This document shows positions 37,491 through 47,919 of a stretch of 64,000 nt of DNA, one piece after another. How positions within the stretch are numbered: position 1 is the first letter of the stretch; every line of letters begins with the position of its first letter. The position numbers and the translations under genes were made by a program. This stretch comes from Agrobacterium sp. a22-2 (lineage in GTDB: Bacteria > Pseudomonadota > Alphaproteobacteria > Rhizobiales > Rhizobiaceae), in contig NZ_JAAXMM010000006.1 in assembly GCF_012276985.1 (NCBI RefSeq), positions 248,001-312,000 on the forward strand. The letters are read 5' to 3'. The notes beneath the pieces are model-generated. The model ran no database searches, was not told the DNA's origin, and saw nothing but the letters and a program-made list of their open reading frames with translations.

Positions 37491-37624
37491 GCCGGGGTCT
37501 TTCTTGTTTGCTGCGGCGCACATGCTTTTAGGCGGGCGGGGCGGTCATGTAAATGCTCGGCGGTGCAGACCCATGCGCGCGCCGTCAAACTTTTCGTGAA
37601 AGTGATGAATCTGAAAAATCCCGG

Positions 37625-37654
37625 TTGACCGCTGGCTGCCGCTTCGTGTAGTTC
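37625..37654 (+). promoter_or_regulatory. Possible promoter of tRNA-Leu
   Basis: TTGACC (37625-37630) and TAGTTC (37649-37654), spaced 18 bp, lie about 30 bp before the mature tRNA 5' end. The -35 is good and the -10 is poor, so this is a tentative call. Confidence 0.4.
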
Positions 37655-37684
37655 GGCCAAAGCTAGGCTTTCTCAAGGCCTTTG

Positions 37685-37769
37685 GCCCCTTTGGCGGAAT
37701 TGGTAGACGCGCCTGACTCAAAATCAGGTTCCGAGAGGAGTGCTGGTTCGATTCCGGCAAGGGGCACCA
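37685..37769 (+). tRNA. tRNA-Leu(CAA)
   Basis: 85 nt. Acceptor arms GCCCCTT and AAGGGGC pair fully, followed by encoded ACCA. The anticodon stem CCTGA/TCAGG encloses the loop CTCAAAA, giving anticodon CAA, which reads UUG. The D-loop has GGTAGACGC, the variable arm is long as expected for leucine, and the T-loop is TTCGATTC. Reads in the same direction as the downstream acyl-CoA synthetase. Confidence 0.97.
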
Positions 37770-37861
37770 CATCACTTTTCAGGCTTTGATTGCCTAACAA
37801 TCTGCCCCGGTTCTCGACTGCGGCCAGCTGAGCGGTGTGTGTCGGGCCAGCAGCGCGGTCT

Positions 37862-38086
37862 TTAGCTGTTGTCCTTCTCGTCGTAATTCAGATCCCAGTC
37901 CTTCGGCGGATTTTTCGTTCCCGGCGGCCATTTGTTGATGGTGGCGTCCTGCGAACCGGTGACCACCGTTGGTTTGGCGCTTGCAACGCCATCATTATCT
38001 GCGCCTTTGCGGGTCCGTACGAACTGCCCTTCGGCATCCTTGCGGATGGCGCCTGCGGCGTCGTAGTGAAACATCTTCCCTTTCAT
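37862..38086 (-). CDS. Small hydrophilic protein of unknown function
   Basis: 74 residues, MKGKMFHYDAAGAIRKDAEG and then a lysine/aspartate-rich C-terminus (WPPGTKNPPKDWDLNYDEKD). No membrane segment or signal peptide. A clean ribosome site (GAGG, 7 bp from the ATG) supports translation. I do not recognise the family with certainty. It lies alone between tRNA-Leu and the divergent acyl-CoA synthetase gene. Confidence 0.65.
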   Translation of the reverse strand: MKGKMFHYDAAGAIRKDAEGQFVRTRKGADNDGVASAKPTVVTGSQDATINKWPPGTKNPPKDWDLNYDEKDNS

Positions 38087-38267
38087 GACTTGCCTCGATT
38101 TCCGTTTGATTTCACATGAAGAACCGGCTGAAAATCAGTCGATCATTCTACCGGGGCTAACCGTTGACCGCGGTGAATGTTCCAGGAAACGGCGGCCTAT
38201 GCCGTTCCGGGCCTGGCCTTTCGGCGCCAGCAACACGGTGGTTTTCCATTGTGCAGGTGCGAGATGA

Positions 38268-39944
38268 ATGCTAGCAAAAACACCGGTAACAATGGAAACT
38301 CCGGGAATGTTCTTGCCTGCGCGTGCCCCTTACGAGGCTCTTTATCGCGATTTTACCTGGTCGATCCCCGAGCGCTTCAATATCGGGCGTGCCGTCAGCG
38401 ACGCCTGGGCGCAGCGGGAGCCGGACCGGGTCTGCCTTGAGCATTTCAGCCCTGACGGTCAGCATCTGACGATGACCTATGGCGAACTGGCCACGCGGTC
38501 TTCAGCCTTTGCGGTCGGCCTGCAGCGTCTGGGCATCGGGCGCGGCGATCGGGTGGCCTTGCTGCTTCCCCAATGTTTCGAAACGGTGATTGCCCACCTG
38601 GCGATCTATAAACTCGGGGCCGTTGCCCTGCCGATGGCCCTGCTGTTCGGCGTGGAAGCGCTGCAATATCGGCTGGGCGTGGCCCAGGCGGCGGCTGTCG
38701 TCACCAATGATTTCGGCCTGTCGCGCATTCTGGAGATTCGGGCGCAGCTGCCGTCTCTGGACCACGTCATTTCGATCGACCCAGTCGAAGGCGAGGTATT
38801 CTCCTTCGATGCCCTTACCAATGGGAATGTCGGCTCGTTTGTCGGCGCCGATACGGGGCCGGACGATCCGGCGCTGATGATCTTCACCTCCGGGACGACG
38901 GGCGCGCCGAAGGGCGCCCTGCACGGGCACCGGGTGCTGGCCGGCCATATTCCGGGCTTTCAACTCGCCCATGATTTCCTGCCGCAGCCGGGCGACAAGA
39001 TCTGGACGCCGTCGGACTGGGCCTGGGCCGGCGGGTTGCTGAATGTCCTTCTGCCGGCGCTGCTGCTGGGCGTGCCCGTGGTGTCGTCGCCGGCGCAGAA
39101 ATTCGATCCGCATATGGCGTTCCGCATCATGGCCGAGATGAAGGTGCGAAACGCCTTCATTCCGCCAACGGCGCTGCGGCTCCTGAAGACCGTGGAGCGG
39201 CCGCGCGACACTTACGATCTCGTCCTGCGCAGTATCGGCTCGGCGGGGGAATCGCTCGGGCGTGAGACATACGAGTGGGTAAAATCGGTGCTCGGCATCG
39301 TGCCCAATGAATTCTATGGCCAGACGGAGTGCAATTTCGTTCTCTCGTCGGCCGCAAGCCTCGGCATCACTCGGGCCGGCGCGATCGGCAAGGCCGTTCC
39401 AGGGCATCGGGTGGCGATCATCAATGACAAGGGTGAGCGTCTGCCGCCCGGCGCAATCGGCCAGGTGGCAATCGCCCGGCCGGATCCGGTGATGTTCCTT
39501 GAGTATTGGCAGGATCCGGCCGCAACGGCGGCCAAGTTCGTCGGCGACTGGATGCTGACCGGCGATCTTGGCCGGCAGGATGGCGAAGGCTATGTCGAAT
39601 TCTTCGGTCGCGACGACGACGTGATCACGTCGTCGGGCTATCGCATCGGCCCGGCGGAAATCGAGGATTGCCTGAGCGGACATCCGGCGGTGCGTCTCGC
39701 GGCGGCGATCGGCAAGCCTGATCCCGTGCGCACCGAAATCGTCAAGGCCTATATCGTGTTGGCGGAAGGCTTTTCGGCAAGCGCCGCGCTTGCGGCCGAG
39801 ATCAGCGACTGGGTCAAGCAGCGGCTGTCCATGCACGAATATCCGCGGGAAGTCGCTTTTATCGACGACATGCCGCTGACGACCAGCGGCAAGGTAATCC
39901 GACGCATCCTCAGAGACCGGGAGGTCGCGACCGCAGCCGCATGA
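38268..39944 (+). CDS. AMP-binding acyl-CoA synthetase (acetyl/medium-chain type)
   Basis: 558 residues as written. Adenylation motif MIFTSGTTGAPKGALHGH; FYGQTECNF; GDLGRQDGEGYVEFFGRDDDVI; GYRIGPAEIEDCL; and the catalytic lysine region PLTTSGKVIRRI. It activates a carboxylic acid to the acyl-AMP and then acyl-CoA. The start is uncertain: in-frame ATGs at 38268, 38292 and 38307 all lack a strong ribosome site. Chain-length preference is unknown. Confidence 0.93.
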   Translation: MLAKTPVTMETPGMFLPARAPYEALYRDFTWSIPERFNIGRAVSDAWAQREPDRVCLEHFSPDGQHLTMTYGELATRSSAFAVGLQRLGIGRGDRVALLLPQCFETVIAHLAIYKLGAVALPMALLFGVEALQYRLGVAQAAAVVTNDFGLSRILEIRAQLPSLDHVISIDPVEGEVFSFDALTNGNVGSFVGADTGPDDPALMIFTSGTTGAPKGALHGHRVLAGHIPGFQLAHDFLPQPGDKIWTPSDWAWAGGLLNVLLPALLLGVPVVSSPAQKFDPHMAFRIMAEMKVRNAFIPPTALRLLKTVERPRDTYDLVLRSIGSAGESLGRETYEWVKSVLGIVPNEFYGQTECNFVLSSAASLGITRAGAIGKAVPGHRVAIINDKGERLPPGAIGQVAIARPDPVMFLEYWQDPAATAAKFVGDWMLTGDLGRQDGEGYVEFFGRDDDVITSSGYRIGPAEIEDCLSGHPAVRLAAAIGKPDPVRTEIVKAYIVLAEGFSASAALAAEISDWVKQRLSMHEYPREVAFIDDMPLTTSGKVIRRILRDREVATAAA

Positions 39945-39971
39945 GGCCGTGCCGGTCCGGATGCCGGTGTC

Positions 39972-41252
39972 TCAGCCCTCGTGGACCCGTTTCGACAGGA
40001 TCTTGTCGCGCAGGATGCGCGCGATGTTGCGTGTGTTGCGATACATGTGCAGCTGAGCCGCTGCCTGGCGCACGTCGCGGTCGGAATTGCGGGTCAGTCC
40101 GATGACCAGGGTGCCCATGTCCTCCCGCTCGCGCCACAGGCGGCTCATGATCGGATGATCGGGAACACCGCAGGAATCGGTGCGCACGATATTGGCATCG
40201 TCGAGATGCCATTCGGTCAGCCGGGCGGTCAGCAGCTTGCCGGGCGAAAATTTGGAATAGCGTTCGTCATAGGCGGTCTTCCAAGTGTACGCCTCGCCCC
40301 CCATGACGAAAACGATCATCGATGCGATGGCCCGTCCGTCGAGGTCCAGCGTATGGATGCGCACCGCATCGGTTTCGGCAAGATTGGTGATGGCCTCGCG
40401 GGCGAAGGCGGCCCGATAGCGGTCCATCACCATGGCGGTCCGCTTGCGGCCTTTCCAGCCGCTCGCTTCGAGCGTCAGGAATTCCTCGGTGCGGATGCGG
40501 ATATCATCCGGCTGGCGGGCAACGTTGTAGGTCAGGGTGCCGAGTTCGCCGAGGTTGCGTGATTGCCGGCGCATCTCGCGCAAATGGGATTTCGAGACTG
40601 AGGCCCGCAGATAGGTCTCGCCGTCCTCCAGGCTCTCGAGCATCGGCCGCGCAAAACTGTTGGTGACCGTCAGCGGAAGATCGCGGCCGATGGCCAGCGC
40701 TCTTGCCAGCTGGGCGAAGGGGCCGTTCAGCCGCAGATCGGGCAGGACCAGCACGCCGGGCAGCTTGGCGTCGCGCAGCGAAAGGCCTTCCAGCAGGTTG
40801 TCGATGGTCTCGGCTGCATCCTCCGCATCGACCAAAGGAGTGCCCAGTGGCCCGAAGGGGTTGGACCATACCCTGATGATCGATGGACCGACGGAGAAGC
40901 CCGGTTTTTCGATCGAGAATGGCATCAGCAGACGGATGCGGCTCTTGTCGCCGCGGTCGTCACGGATCAGGGCAATGCGAACCTGCCGCTCGTCAAGCCG
41001 CGGAATGGCGGGGGTCAGAAAACGGCTGGAGAAGAAGACGTTGGGTTCCATCGCCCGATTGGTGAGGAAATCGAGCTCCTGCTCGAGATCGTAGCCGGCG
41101 TGGCGAGGATAGAGGCAGAGATGTCGCCCGGCCCGGCCGATGGCGACCTGCACGTCGGCGACGGGACGCCCCTGACGGGTGGTCGCCAAGGCGTCCACCA
41201 TCCGGTTGGCATTGCTGTTCATGCTTTCGTTATAGATGGGCGGTTGAGGCAT
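39972..41252 (-). CDS. GNAT family acetyltransferase (BioF2/CelD-like)
   Basis: 426 residues. The C-terminal half is a BioF2-like GNAT domain (YLRASVSKSHLREMRRQSRNL; GRAIASMIVFVMGGEAYTWKTAYDERYSKFSPGKLLTARL), as in CelD cellulose-synthesis acyltransferases and FemAB-like proteins. Such enzymes decorate polysaccharides or other cell-surface targets. Its start is 2 bp after the flippase stop, so the two form an operon; this argues for a surface-glycan role. Confidence 0.88.
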   Translation of the reverse strand: MPQPPIYNESMNSNANRMVDALATTRQGRPVADVQVAIGRAGRHLCLYPRHAGYDLEQELDFLTNRAMEPNVFFSSRFLTPAIPRLDERQVRIALIRDDRGDKSRIRLLMPFSIEKPGFSVGPSIIRVWSNPFGPLGTPLVDAEDAAETIDNLLEGLSLRDAKLPGVLVLPDLRLNGPFAQLARALAIGRDLPLTVTNSFARPMLESLEDGETYLRASVSKSHLREMRRQSRNLGELGTLTYNVARQPDDIRIRTEEFLTLEASGWKGRKRTAMVMDRYRAAFAREAITNLAETDAVRIHTLDLDGRAIASMIVFVMGGEAYTWKTAYDERYSKFSPGKLLTARLTEWHLDDANIVRTDSCGVPDHPIMSRLWREREDMGTLVIGLTRNSDRDVRQAAAQLHMYRNTRNIARILRDKILSKRVHEG

Positions 41253-41254
41253 TG

Positions 41255-42658
41255 TCAGCCTGCCTTCTTCTTGTCGAGGATGGACAGCGGATCGGCGAAC
41301 GCAAACAGCACGATGCCGAGAGACCAGCGCACGGCGACATGCAGCAGGATGGCTTCCACCATCATTGCTGACGCTGTGGCAAAAGCGGCCCCTTCAAGGC
41401 CGTAGAGCGGAATGAGGGTAATGTTGAGGCCGATATTGGCGGCCAGCGCACCGACATAGAGCAGCACGCAGAGCTGCTGTTTTCCGGCCATGGTCAAGAG
41501 CACTTCGCCGGGGCCGACCAGGGCCTTGGAGAGGCTGCCGGCAAAGAGGATCGCCATAATGCTGTAGCCGGCGGTAAATGTCGGGCCGAAGAGCGACAGC
41601 AGGAGGTTGCCCGCTGCCAGGACCGCCAGGCCGACCAGGAGCGATGGCCAGAAGCTCCAGCGGGCGGTCTGGCCGGCAAAAGCGGCCAGGGGACGCAGGT
41701 CCGTCTCATCCATCATCGCCGAAAAACGCGGCGCGGCCGCGGCCTTGACGGCGAAGTAGACGAACTGCACCAGCGCCATGGTCTTGGCCGCGGCAAAGTA
41801 GATCGCCACCTGATCCGGTTCGAGGTAGAAGCCGACGACCACCACATCCGAATTGGTCAGCAGGAAGCCGAAGCCTTCAATCAGGAAGATCGGTACGGCA
41901 ACCCGGAACCAGGCGAAGAAGTCGATCTTCAGAGGGCCGGGCACATAGCGCCGGTTCATGCGCCAGCTGATGGTGGCGAATTGACCGAGCGTTGTCACAT
42001 AGGTGGCGAGCAGGGCGGCCTGCATGGCGGTGGTTGCCGTATGCGGTGCGCCGAAGGCAACGGCGACCAGCATGAAGCCGAGGATCAGCGTCGGACGCAC
42101 CAGATAGGTAGGGCTCAAGGCCGCGACCGGCCAGCTATTGGCGCGGGCGGTGCCATCCAGCACATCGCCCAGCGCAATCATCGGCAGGGCGATCAGCCCG
42201 AGAAAGAGAGGTACGAGATAGTAGCTCTCGATCCGGTCGCCGATGAAATGCAGACTCAGCAGGCCTATGCCGGCCAGCAGGCTTGCCGATGTTATGGCAA
42301 AGATGCGCGCGGTTGCCGTCAGGCCGCGGATCTCGTCGCGCTCGTTTCTGGCGTGATATTGTGGCAGGAAGCGAATGACCGTCGAGTGAAAGCCCAGGCA
42401 GGAGAGATTTCCGAACAGGACGACCAGAACCCAGACGAACACGAAGATTCCGTATTCGAATTCACCCATGATGCGGGCCTGGATGATCTGGGAAAAGAAG
42501 GCGATCGCGGCACTAATGACGCGGATCGCGAAGGCGATCAGGGCCATGCGCTGGGCGCGGGAAACGTCATCCTGTTTTGCCAGTGTTCCGGCCAGCCTGC
42601 GAAGTGCGGGATGCAGGCCGGGTGGCAGGATTCTCTCCGCTGTCTGGACAACCGCCAT
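41255..42658 (-). CDS. Polysaccharide biosynthesis / oligosaccharide flippase-type membrane protein
   Basis: About 467 residues with 12 or more hydrophobic segments and a Wzx/MATE-like layout (Polysacc_synt; IQARIMGEFEYGIFVFVWVLVVLFG; the last helix pairs ALAANIGLNITLIPLYGLEGAAFATASAM). Expected to flip a lipid-linked glycan across the inner membrane. A GTG three codons upstream (42667) is an alternative start. No glycosyltransferases lie next to it, so its glycan is unknown. Confidence 0.9.
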   Translation of the reverse strand: MAVVQTAERILPPGLHPALRRLAGTLAKQDDVSRAQRMALIAFAIRVISAAIAFFSQIIQARIMGEFEYGIFVFVWVLVVLFGNLSCLGFHSTVIRFLPQYHARNERDEIRGLTATARIFAITSASLLAGIGLLSLHFIGDRIESYYLVPLFLGLIALPMIALGDVLDGTARANSWPVAALSPTYLVRPTLILGFMLVAVAFGAPHTATTAMQAALLATYVTTLGQFATISWRMNRRYVPGPLKIDFFAWFRVAVPIFLIEGFGFLLTNSDVVVVGFYLEPDQVAIYFAAAKTMALVQFVYFAVKAAAAPRFSAMMDETDLRPLAAFAGQTARWSFWPSLLVGLAVLAAGNLLLSLFGPTFTAGYSIMAILFAGSLSKALVGPGEVLLTMAGKQQLCVLLYVGALAANIGLNITLIPLYGLEGAAFATASAMMVEAILLHVAVRWSLGIVLFAFADPLSILDKKKAG

Positions 42659-42792
42659 TATCGACACGCACAGCTCACTGATGACGCAAGAACACAGGCG
42701 CAGTCTTGTCAGATCAGGGTTAAGAAACGGTTCCCCTAGATGTTCGAGCGTTCAATGTTGCATGGTCGAGCGGTTGACGAGCGGGTCAGGTT

Positions 42793-42815
42793 GCGGGGCC
42801 GATCGTCGACCCCGC
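42793..42815 (-). terminator. GC hairpin after secA
   Basis: GCGGGG (42793-42798) and CCCCGC (42810-42815) form a 6-bp GC stem over 11 bases, starting 6 bp beyond the secA stop on the minus strand. No T-tract follows, so it may act as an imperfect terminator or a 3'-end stabiliser. Confidence 0.45.
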
Positions 42816-42820
42816 CGCCG

Positions 42821-45532
42821 TCAGAATGCGCCGTGGCAGTGTTTGTATCGCTTGCCGGAACCGCAGGGGCAGACTTCGTTGCGGCCGACCTTGCCCCAGG
42901 TCGATGCGTTGTTGGGGTCGCGGTTTTCCGGCGGGACATAGGCCGCCGTCGAGTCGGCGCCGGCCGGTGATGCAAACTCGTCCTCACCTGTCGTCGCATC
43001 GAGGTGATGAGCCTCCATCTCCGGCAGGCTCGGCGGTGGCGAGGCCTCGCGCACCAGCTCGACGCGCATCATCTGGGCGGTGACGGCTTCGCGCAGGTTG
43101 GCCAGAAGCGCCTGGAACAGCTCGAAGGCCTCGGACTTGTATTCCTGCAACGGGTCGCGCTGGGCATAGCCGCGGAAGCCGACGACGGAGCGTAGGTGAT
43201 CGAGGTTGACGATATGCTCGCGCCACAGGTTGTCGATGGTCTGCAGCACGACCGAGCGTTCGACATAGGTCATGATCTCGGGACCGAACCGCTCCGTCTT
43301 GTCGGCGACGACGTTGTCGGCCGCGGCTTTGATGCGTTCTAGGAAATCATCCTCGGCGATGCCTTCCTCCAGGACCCATTCCTCGACCGGCAGATCGAGG
43401 TTCAGGATATTGGCAAGGGCGGTCTTCAGGCCCTTGACGTCCCACTGCTCGGCATAGGCCCGTTCGGGAATGTGGGTGCGGACCATCGTGTCGATGACTT
43501 CGTCGCGCATATCGGCGACGGTATCGCCGATATCGGTCATATCCATCAGTTCAATGCGCTGCTCGAAGATCACCTTGCGCTGATCGTTGAGAACGTCGTC
43601 GTATTTCAAGAGGTTCTTGCGGATGTCGAAGTTGCGGGCCTCGACCTTCTTCTGAGCCCGCTCCAGTGCCTTGTTGATCCAGGGATGAACGATCGCCTCG
43701 TTCTCCTTCAGGCCGAGCTTTTTCAGCATGCCGTCCATACGGTCGGAGCCGAAGATCCGCATCAGGTCGTCCTGCAGCGACAGATAGAATTTCGAGCGGC
43801 CGGGGTCGCCCTGGCGGCCGGAACGACCGCGCAACTGGTTGTCGATGCGTCGGCTTTCGTGGCGTTCGCTGGCAATCACATAGAGGCCGCCGGCGTCGAG
43901 GGCTACCTGCTTCAGCCGCTGCACCTCGACCTTGATGGCCTCCTCCATGGCGTCGCGCTCGGGGCCGGCTTCCATCTCGCCGAGCTCCCGCTCGATGCGC
44001 ATTTCGAGGTTGCCGCCGAGCTGGATGTCGGTGCCGCGACCGGCCATGTTCGTGGCGATCGTCACGGCGCCGGGCACGCCGGCCTGGCTGACGATATAGG
44101 CTTCCTGTTCGTGGTAGCGGGCGTTCAGGACCTGGAATTCGCCGAAGCCGGATTGCTTGAGCATGGTGGCGAGAAGTTCGGACTTTTCGATCGAGGTGGT
44201 GCCGACCAGAACGGGCTGGTTGCGCGAATGGGCGTCCTTGATCTCAGCGATGATCGCCTTGAATTTCTCCTCGAAGGTCCGGTAGACCTCGTCATCCTCG
44301 TCGATACGCTGGATCGGCAGGTTCGTCGGCACTTCGATGACATCGAGGCCGTAGATGTTGGAGAATTCTTCCGCTTCGGTCGAGGCCGTGCCGGTCATGC
44401 CGGCGAGCTTGCCGTACATGCGGAAATAGTTCTGGAAGGTGATCGAGGCCAGCGTCTGGTTCTCCGGCTGGATCGTTACCTTTTCCTTGGCTTCGAGCGC
44501 CTGATGCTGGCCTTCGGAATAGCGCCGGCCCGGCATCATGCGCCCGGTGAATTCGTCGATGATGACGATCTCGTCATTGCGGACGATGTAGTCCTTGTCG
44601 CGCTGGAACAGCTTGTGGGCCTTCAGCGCGTTGTTGATGTGGTGAACGATGGCGACATTCTCGACATCGTAGAGCGAGACGCCCTTCAGAAGATTGGCCT
44701 CGCGCAGGAGGTTTTCGAGCTTTTCCGTGCCCACTTCCGAAAAGTTGGCGGAGCGCTGCTTCTCGTCGATTTCGTAGTCTTCCGCCGTCAGCACCGGGAT
44801 GAAAGCATCGATGGTGGTGTAGAGGTCGGAACGGTCGTCGAGCGGACCGGAAATGATCAGCGGCGTGCGCGCCTCGTCGACCAGGATCGAATCCACTTCA
44901 TCGACGATGGCGTAGTTATGGCCGCGCTGCACCATCTGGCCGCGCTCGTATTTCATGTTGTCGCGTAGATAGTCGAAGCCGAGCTCGTTGTTCGTCGCGT
45001 AGGTGATGTCGCAGGCATAGGCGGCGCGGCGTTCCTCGTCGGACATTCCGTGCACGATGACGCCGGTGGTCAGCCCGAGGAAGTTGTAGAGCCTGGCCAT
45101 GGTGGTGGAGTCGCGCTTGGCGAGGTAGTCGTTGACGGTGACGACGTGAACGCCCTTGCCCGACAGCGCATTCAGGTAAACGGCCAGCGTTGCCACAAGC
45201 GTCTTGCCTTCGCCGGTCTTCATTTCGGCAATGGCATTCTCGTGCAGGATCATCGCGCCGACGAGCTGAACATCGAAGGGCCTTAACCCCAGGGTGCGAC
45301 GCGCCGCCTCGCGGGCGACCGCGAAAGCGGGAACCAGAAGGTCGTCCAGCGATTTGCAGTCGGCAACCTGTTGCCGGAACTCCACGGTCTTGGCGGCAAG
45401 GGCCGCATCGTCCAGAGCCCGCATGCTGTCCTCAAGCGCTTTGATCGCTGCGACTTTCGGCTGGTGAGACCGGATGCGGCGATCGTTCGAAGATCCGAAC
45501 AACTTGCGGGCGATACCACCAAGACTGACCAT
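42821..45532 (-). CDS. secA: Preprotein translocase ATPase SecA
   Basis: 903 residues from [19 protein letters not shown]. Walker [18 protein letters not shown]-type Walker [17 protein letters not shown]; helicase motif [14 protein letters not shown]; and the C-terminal zinc finger [14 protein letters not shown] that binds SecB and lipid. It drives Sec-dependent export with SecYEG. AAAGGA precedes the start by about 10 bp. Its promoter is predicted at 45647-45675. Confidence 0.99.
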   Translation of the reverse strand: MVSLGGIARKLFGSSNDRRIRSHQPKVAAIKALEDSMRALDDAALAAKTVEFRQQVADCKSLDDLLVPAFAVAREAARRTLGLRPFDVQLVGAMILHENAIAEMKTGEGKTLVATLAVYLNALSGKGVHVVTVNDYLAKRDSTTMARLYNFLGLTTGVIVHGMSDEERRAAYACDITYATNNELGFDYLRDNMKYERGQMVQRGHNYAIVDEVDSILVDEARTPLIISGPLDDRSDLYTTIDAFIPVLTAEDYEIDEKQRSANFSEVGTEKLENLLREANLLKGVSLYDVENVAIVHHINNALKAHKLFQRDKDYIVRNDEIVIIDEFTGRMMPGRRYSEGQHQALEAKEKVTIQPENQTLASITFQNYFRMYGKLAGMTGTASTEAEEFSNIYGLDVIEVPTNLPIQRIDEDDEVYRTFEEKFKAIIAEIKDAHSRNQPVLVGTTSIEKSELLATMLKQSGFGEFQVLNARYHEQEAYIVSQAGVPGAVTIATNMAGRGTDIQLGGNLEMRIERELGEMEAGPERDAMEEAIKVEVQRLKQVALDAGGLYVIASERHESRRIDNQLRGRSGRQGDPGRSKFYLSLQDDLMRIFGSDRMDGMLKKLGLKENEAIVHPWINKALERAQKKVEARNFDIRKNLLKYDDVLNDQRKVIFEQRIELMDMTDIGDTVADMRDEVIDTMVRTHIPERAYAEQWDVKGLKTALANILNLDLPVEEWVLEEGIAEDDFLERIKAAADNVVADKTERFGPEIMTYVERSVVLQTIDNLWREHIVNLDHLRSVVGFRGYAQRDPLQEYKSEAFELFQALLANLREAVTAQMMRVELVREASPPPSLPEMEAHHLDATTGEDEFASPAGADSTAAYVPPENRDPNNASTWGKVGRNEVCPCGSGKRYKHCHGAF

Positions 45533-45646
45533 TTCAATGGTCCTTTCTGAAATCCATGACACAAAGTCCACGCCGGGTCCGACGATCCGTTTTCGTCAAA
45601 ATGGCGTGTCGCGTCCGGAAAGTACTCTGGACGCGAGGTTGCGTGA

Positions 45647-45675
45647 CAGATAAGAGGGGGGTCGAATTATGTCAA
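45647..45675 (-). promoter_or_regulatory. Predicted housekeeping-sigma promoter for secA
   Basis: On the minus strand a perfect -35 TTGACA (45675-45670) is spaced 17 bp from a -10 TATCTG (45652-45647). The leader to the secA ATG would be about 110 nt. It lies in the 242-bp divergent region shared with the PpiC-type gene. Confidence 0.65.
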
Positions 45676-45774
45676 CGGGACAGGTCGATACACAAGCGCC
45701 ACATTCCGGTGCTTATGAAGATTTCCGCCCGATTTGTTCGGTTTCCATCGGCTTTCCTTCCGAAAGGTTCTTCT

Positions 45775-46617
45775 ATGTTGCGCTATCATAAACTTGCTCT
45801 GGCCGCTTGCGTGGCTTTGGTCGCACTCGGCACTCAGGCATTTGCCGAAGATGCGGTGGTTGCCAAGGTGGGCGATCTGGAGATCCGCCAGTCCGAGCTT
45901 GATCTTGCCCTGAGCAATCTCGATCCGCAGTTTGCCCAGATGCCGGACGAGCAGAAGAAGGTCGCCGCTCTCTCCGGAGCGATCGACGTGAAGCTTCTAG
46001 CCGGCAACGCCATCAGCGAAGGCATGAAGGACGATCCGGCCTATCAGCAGCGCATGCAGTTCATTGCCGATCGCGAGCTGCACAATGCCTTCTTCAAGAA
46101 GCATGTCGTCGACGCGGTCAGCGATGCTGATGTCAAGGCACGCTACGACAAGGAAATCGCATCCCTTCCCAAGGAAGAGGAAGTGCGGGCCCGCCATATC
46201 CTGGTCAAGACCGAGGAAGAGGCCAAGGCGATCATTGCGGAGCTGGATGCCGGCAAGGATTTCATCGAGCTTGCCAAGGAAAAGTCCACCGATCCGAACA
46301 AGTCTGAAGGCGGTGACCTCGGCTATTTCAGCAAAGGCCGCATGGTGCCCGAGTTCGAAACGGCCGCCCTTGCCATGGATGTTGGGACCTATTCCAAGGT
46401 ACCGGTTGCCACGCAGTTCGGCTTCCACGTCATCAAGATCGAGGACAAGCGCGTCGCACCGGCACCGTCTTTCGAGGAAGTCGGCCAGCAGGTCCGCCAG
46501 TTGGTGATGCGCGACAAGTATCTGGAACTGATCGAAGCCGCCAAGGCGAAGGCCAAGATCGACATTCTCGATCCGGCCCTGAAGCAGGGCTACGAGCAGA
46601 TCAACAAGCAACCCTAA
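45775..46617 (+). CDS. Periplasmic PpiC-type peptidyl-prolyl isomerase
   Basis: 280 residues. Signal peptide [24 protein letters not shown], then an N-terminal SurA-like chaperone helix region ([19 protein letters not shown]), then one parvulin domain ([45 protein letters not shown]). Helps fold secreted or outer-membrane proteins. GAAAGGTT precedes the ATG; a longer in-frame start upstream is rejected since the signal peptide begins here. Opposite secA, a sensible pairing for export. Confidence 0.94.
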   Translation: MLRYHKLALAACVALVALGTQAFAEDAVVAKVGDLEIRQSELDLALSNLDPQFAQMPDEQKKVAALSGAIDVKLLAGNAISEGMKDDPAYQQRMQFIADRELHNAFFKKHVVDAVSDADVKARYDKEIASLPKEEEVRARHILVKTEEEAKAIIAELDAGKDFIELAKEKSTDPNKSEGGDLGYFSKGRMVPEFETAALAMDVGTYSKVPVATQFGFHVIKIEDKRVAPAPSFEEVGQQVRQLVMRDKYLELIEAAKAKAKIDILDPALKQGYEQINKQP

Positions 46618-46625
46618 TCGTTCCC

Positions 46626-46650
46626 GGGCTCGCGCATGTCGCGGGCCCTT
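46626..46650 (+). terminator. Hairpin between the PpiC gene and argJ
   Basis: GGGCTCGCG (46626-46634) pairs with CGCGGGCCC (46640-46648) with one G-U pair and a CATGT loop, followed by only TT. It starts 9 bp after the PpiC stop. Its stem is strong and its U-tract weak, so partial termination is likely before argJ. Confidence 0.55.
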
Positions 46651-46669
46651 CCACTTCAGGCAGCCCAAC

Positions 46670-47911
46670 ATGTCCGCAACCGTTTCTCCGCTTGCTCCGA
46701 AATCCTATGCTGAAATGCCTGTTATCCGCGGTCTGCGGATGGCAACCGCTGCGGCCGGCATCAAATACAAGAACCGCACCGACGTGCTGCTGATGGCCTT
46801 CGATGCGCCGGCCAGCGTTGCCGGCGTGTTCACGCGGTCCAAATGCCCGTCGGCGCCGGTCGATTTCTGCCGCAGCAATCTCAGCCATGGCGTGGCGCGC
46901 GGCGTCGTCGTCAATTCCGGCAATGCCAATGCGTTTACCGGCCTCAAGGGCAGGGCGGCCACAGAGCTGACGGCGAAATCGGCTGCACAGGCGCTCGGAT
47001 GCAGCGAGCAGGAAATCTACCTCGCTTCGACCGGCGTGATCGGCGAGCCGCTGGATGCCACCAAGTTTGCCGGCGTGCTCGGCACCATGGCGACGGATGC
47101 CACAGGTGATTTCTGGCTGGAAGCGGCCAAGGCGATCATGACGACGGATACCTATCCGAAGGTTGCGACGCGCAGCGCCGATATCGACGGCGTCACGGTG
47201 ACCATCAACGGCATCGCCAAGGGCGCCGGCATGATCGCGCCTGACATGGCAACGATGTTGTCCTTCGTCGTGACCGATGCGGATATCGCCGCGCCGGCCC
47301 TGCAGGCACTGCTGTCCGAAGGTGTCGGCCCGACCTTCAATTCGGTGACGGTCGATAGCGACACGTCGACCTCCGACACGCTGATGCTGTTTGCCACCGG
47401 CGCTGCTGCGGCCGATGGCCAGGCAAGGATCGAGCATGCGGACGACCCCAGGCTTGCCGGTTTCAAGACGGCGCTCAATGCCGTTCTGAAGGACCTGGCG
47501 CTGCAGGTGGTACGGGATGGCGAGGGCGCGCGCAAGATGGTGGCCGTGACCGTGACCGGCGCTGAAAGCGACCTGGCGGCCAAGCGGATTGCCCTGTCGA
47601 TTGCCAATTCACCGCTGGTCAAGACCGCCGTTGCCGGCGAAGACGCCAACTGGGGCCGAGTCGTCATGGCGGTCGGCAAGTCGGGCGAGATGGCCGATCG
47701 CGACCTGCTGGCCATCTGGTTCGGCGATGTGCGCGTGGCCGTCAATGGCGAGCGCGATCCGGACTATTCCGAGGCGGCAACGACTGCCGTCATGAAGGAG
47801 CAGGATATCGCCGTGAAGGTCGATATCGGCCTTGGACAAGGGACGGCGACCGTCTGGACCTGCGACCTGACCAAGGAATATGTCGCCATCAATGGCGATT
47901 ACCGGAGTTGA
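46670..47911 (+). CDS. argJ: Bifunctional ornithine acetyltransferase / N-acetylglutamate synthase
   Basis: 413 residues. The autoproteolytic site is [16 protein letters not shown], where the Thr of ATML becomes the nucleophile of the beta subunit; [10 protein letters not shown] and the C-terminal [17 protein letters not shown] are also diagnostic. It recycles the acetyl group in arginine synthesis. The next gene starts 9 bp after its stop. argH, also in this window, acts at the end of the same pathway. Confidence 0.98.
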   Translation: MSATVSPLAPKSYAEMPVIRGLRMATAAAGIKYKNRTDVLLMAFDAPASVAGVFTRSKCPSAPVDFCRSNLSHGVARGVVVNSGNANAFTGLKGRAATELTAKSAAQALGCSEQEIYLASTGVIGEPLDATKFAGVLGTMATDATGDFWLEAAKAIMTTDTYPKVATRSADIDGVTVTINGIAKGAGMIAPDMATMLSFVVTDADIAAPALQALLSEGVGPTFNSVTVDSDTSTSDTLMLFATGAAAADGQARIEHADDPRLAGFKTALNAVLKDLALQVVRDGEGARKMVAVTVTGAESDLAAKRIALSIANSPLVKTAVAGEDANWGRVVMAVGKSGEMADRDLLAIWFGDVRVAVNGERDPDYSEAATTAVMKEQDIAVKVDIGLGQGTATVWTCDLTKEYVAINGDYRS

Positions 47912-47919
47912 ACCTGTCG

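Noticed and set aside
38502..39836. 444-codon minus-strand frame inside the acyl-CoA synthetase
   Set aside because: The synthetase motifs are intact and the antisense product is histidine/arginine-rich low complexity.
43472..44968. 498-codon plus-strand open frame inside secA
   Set aside because: It is antisense to a fully conserved SecA and has no ribosome site or recognisable domain; such shadows are common in GC-rich codon usage.
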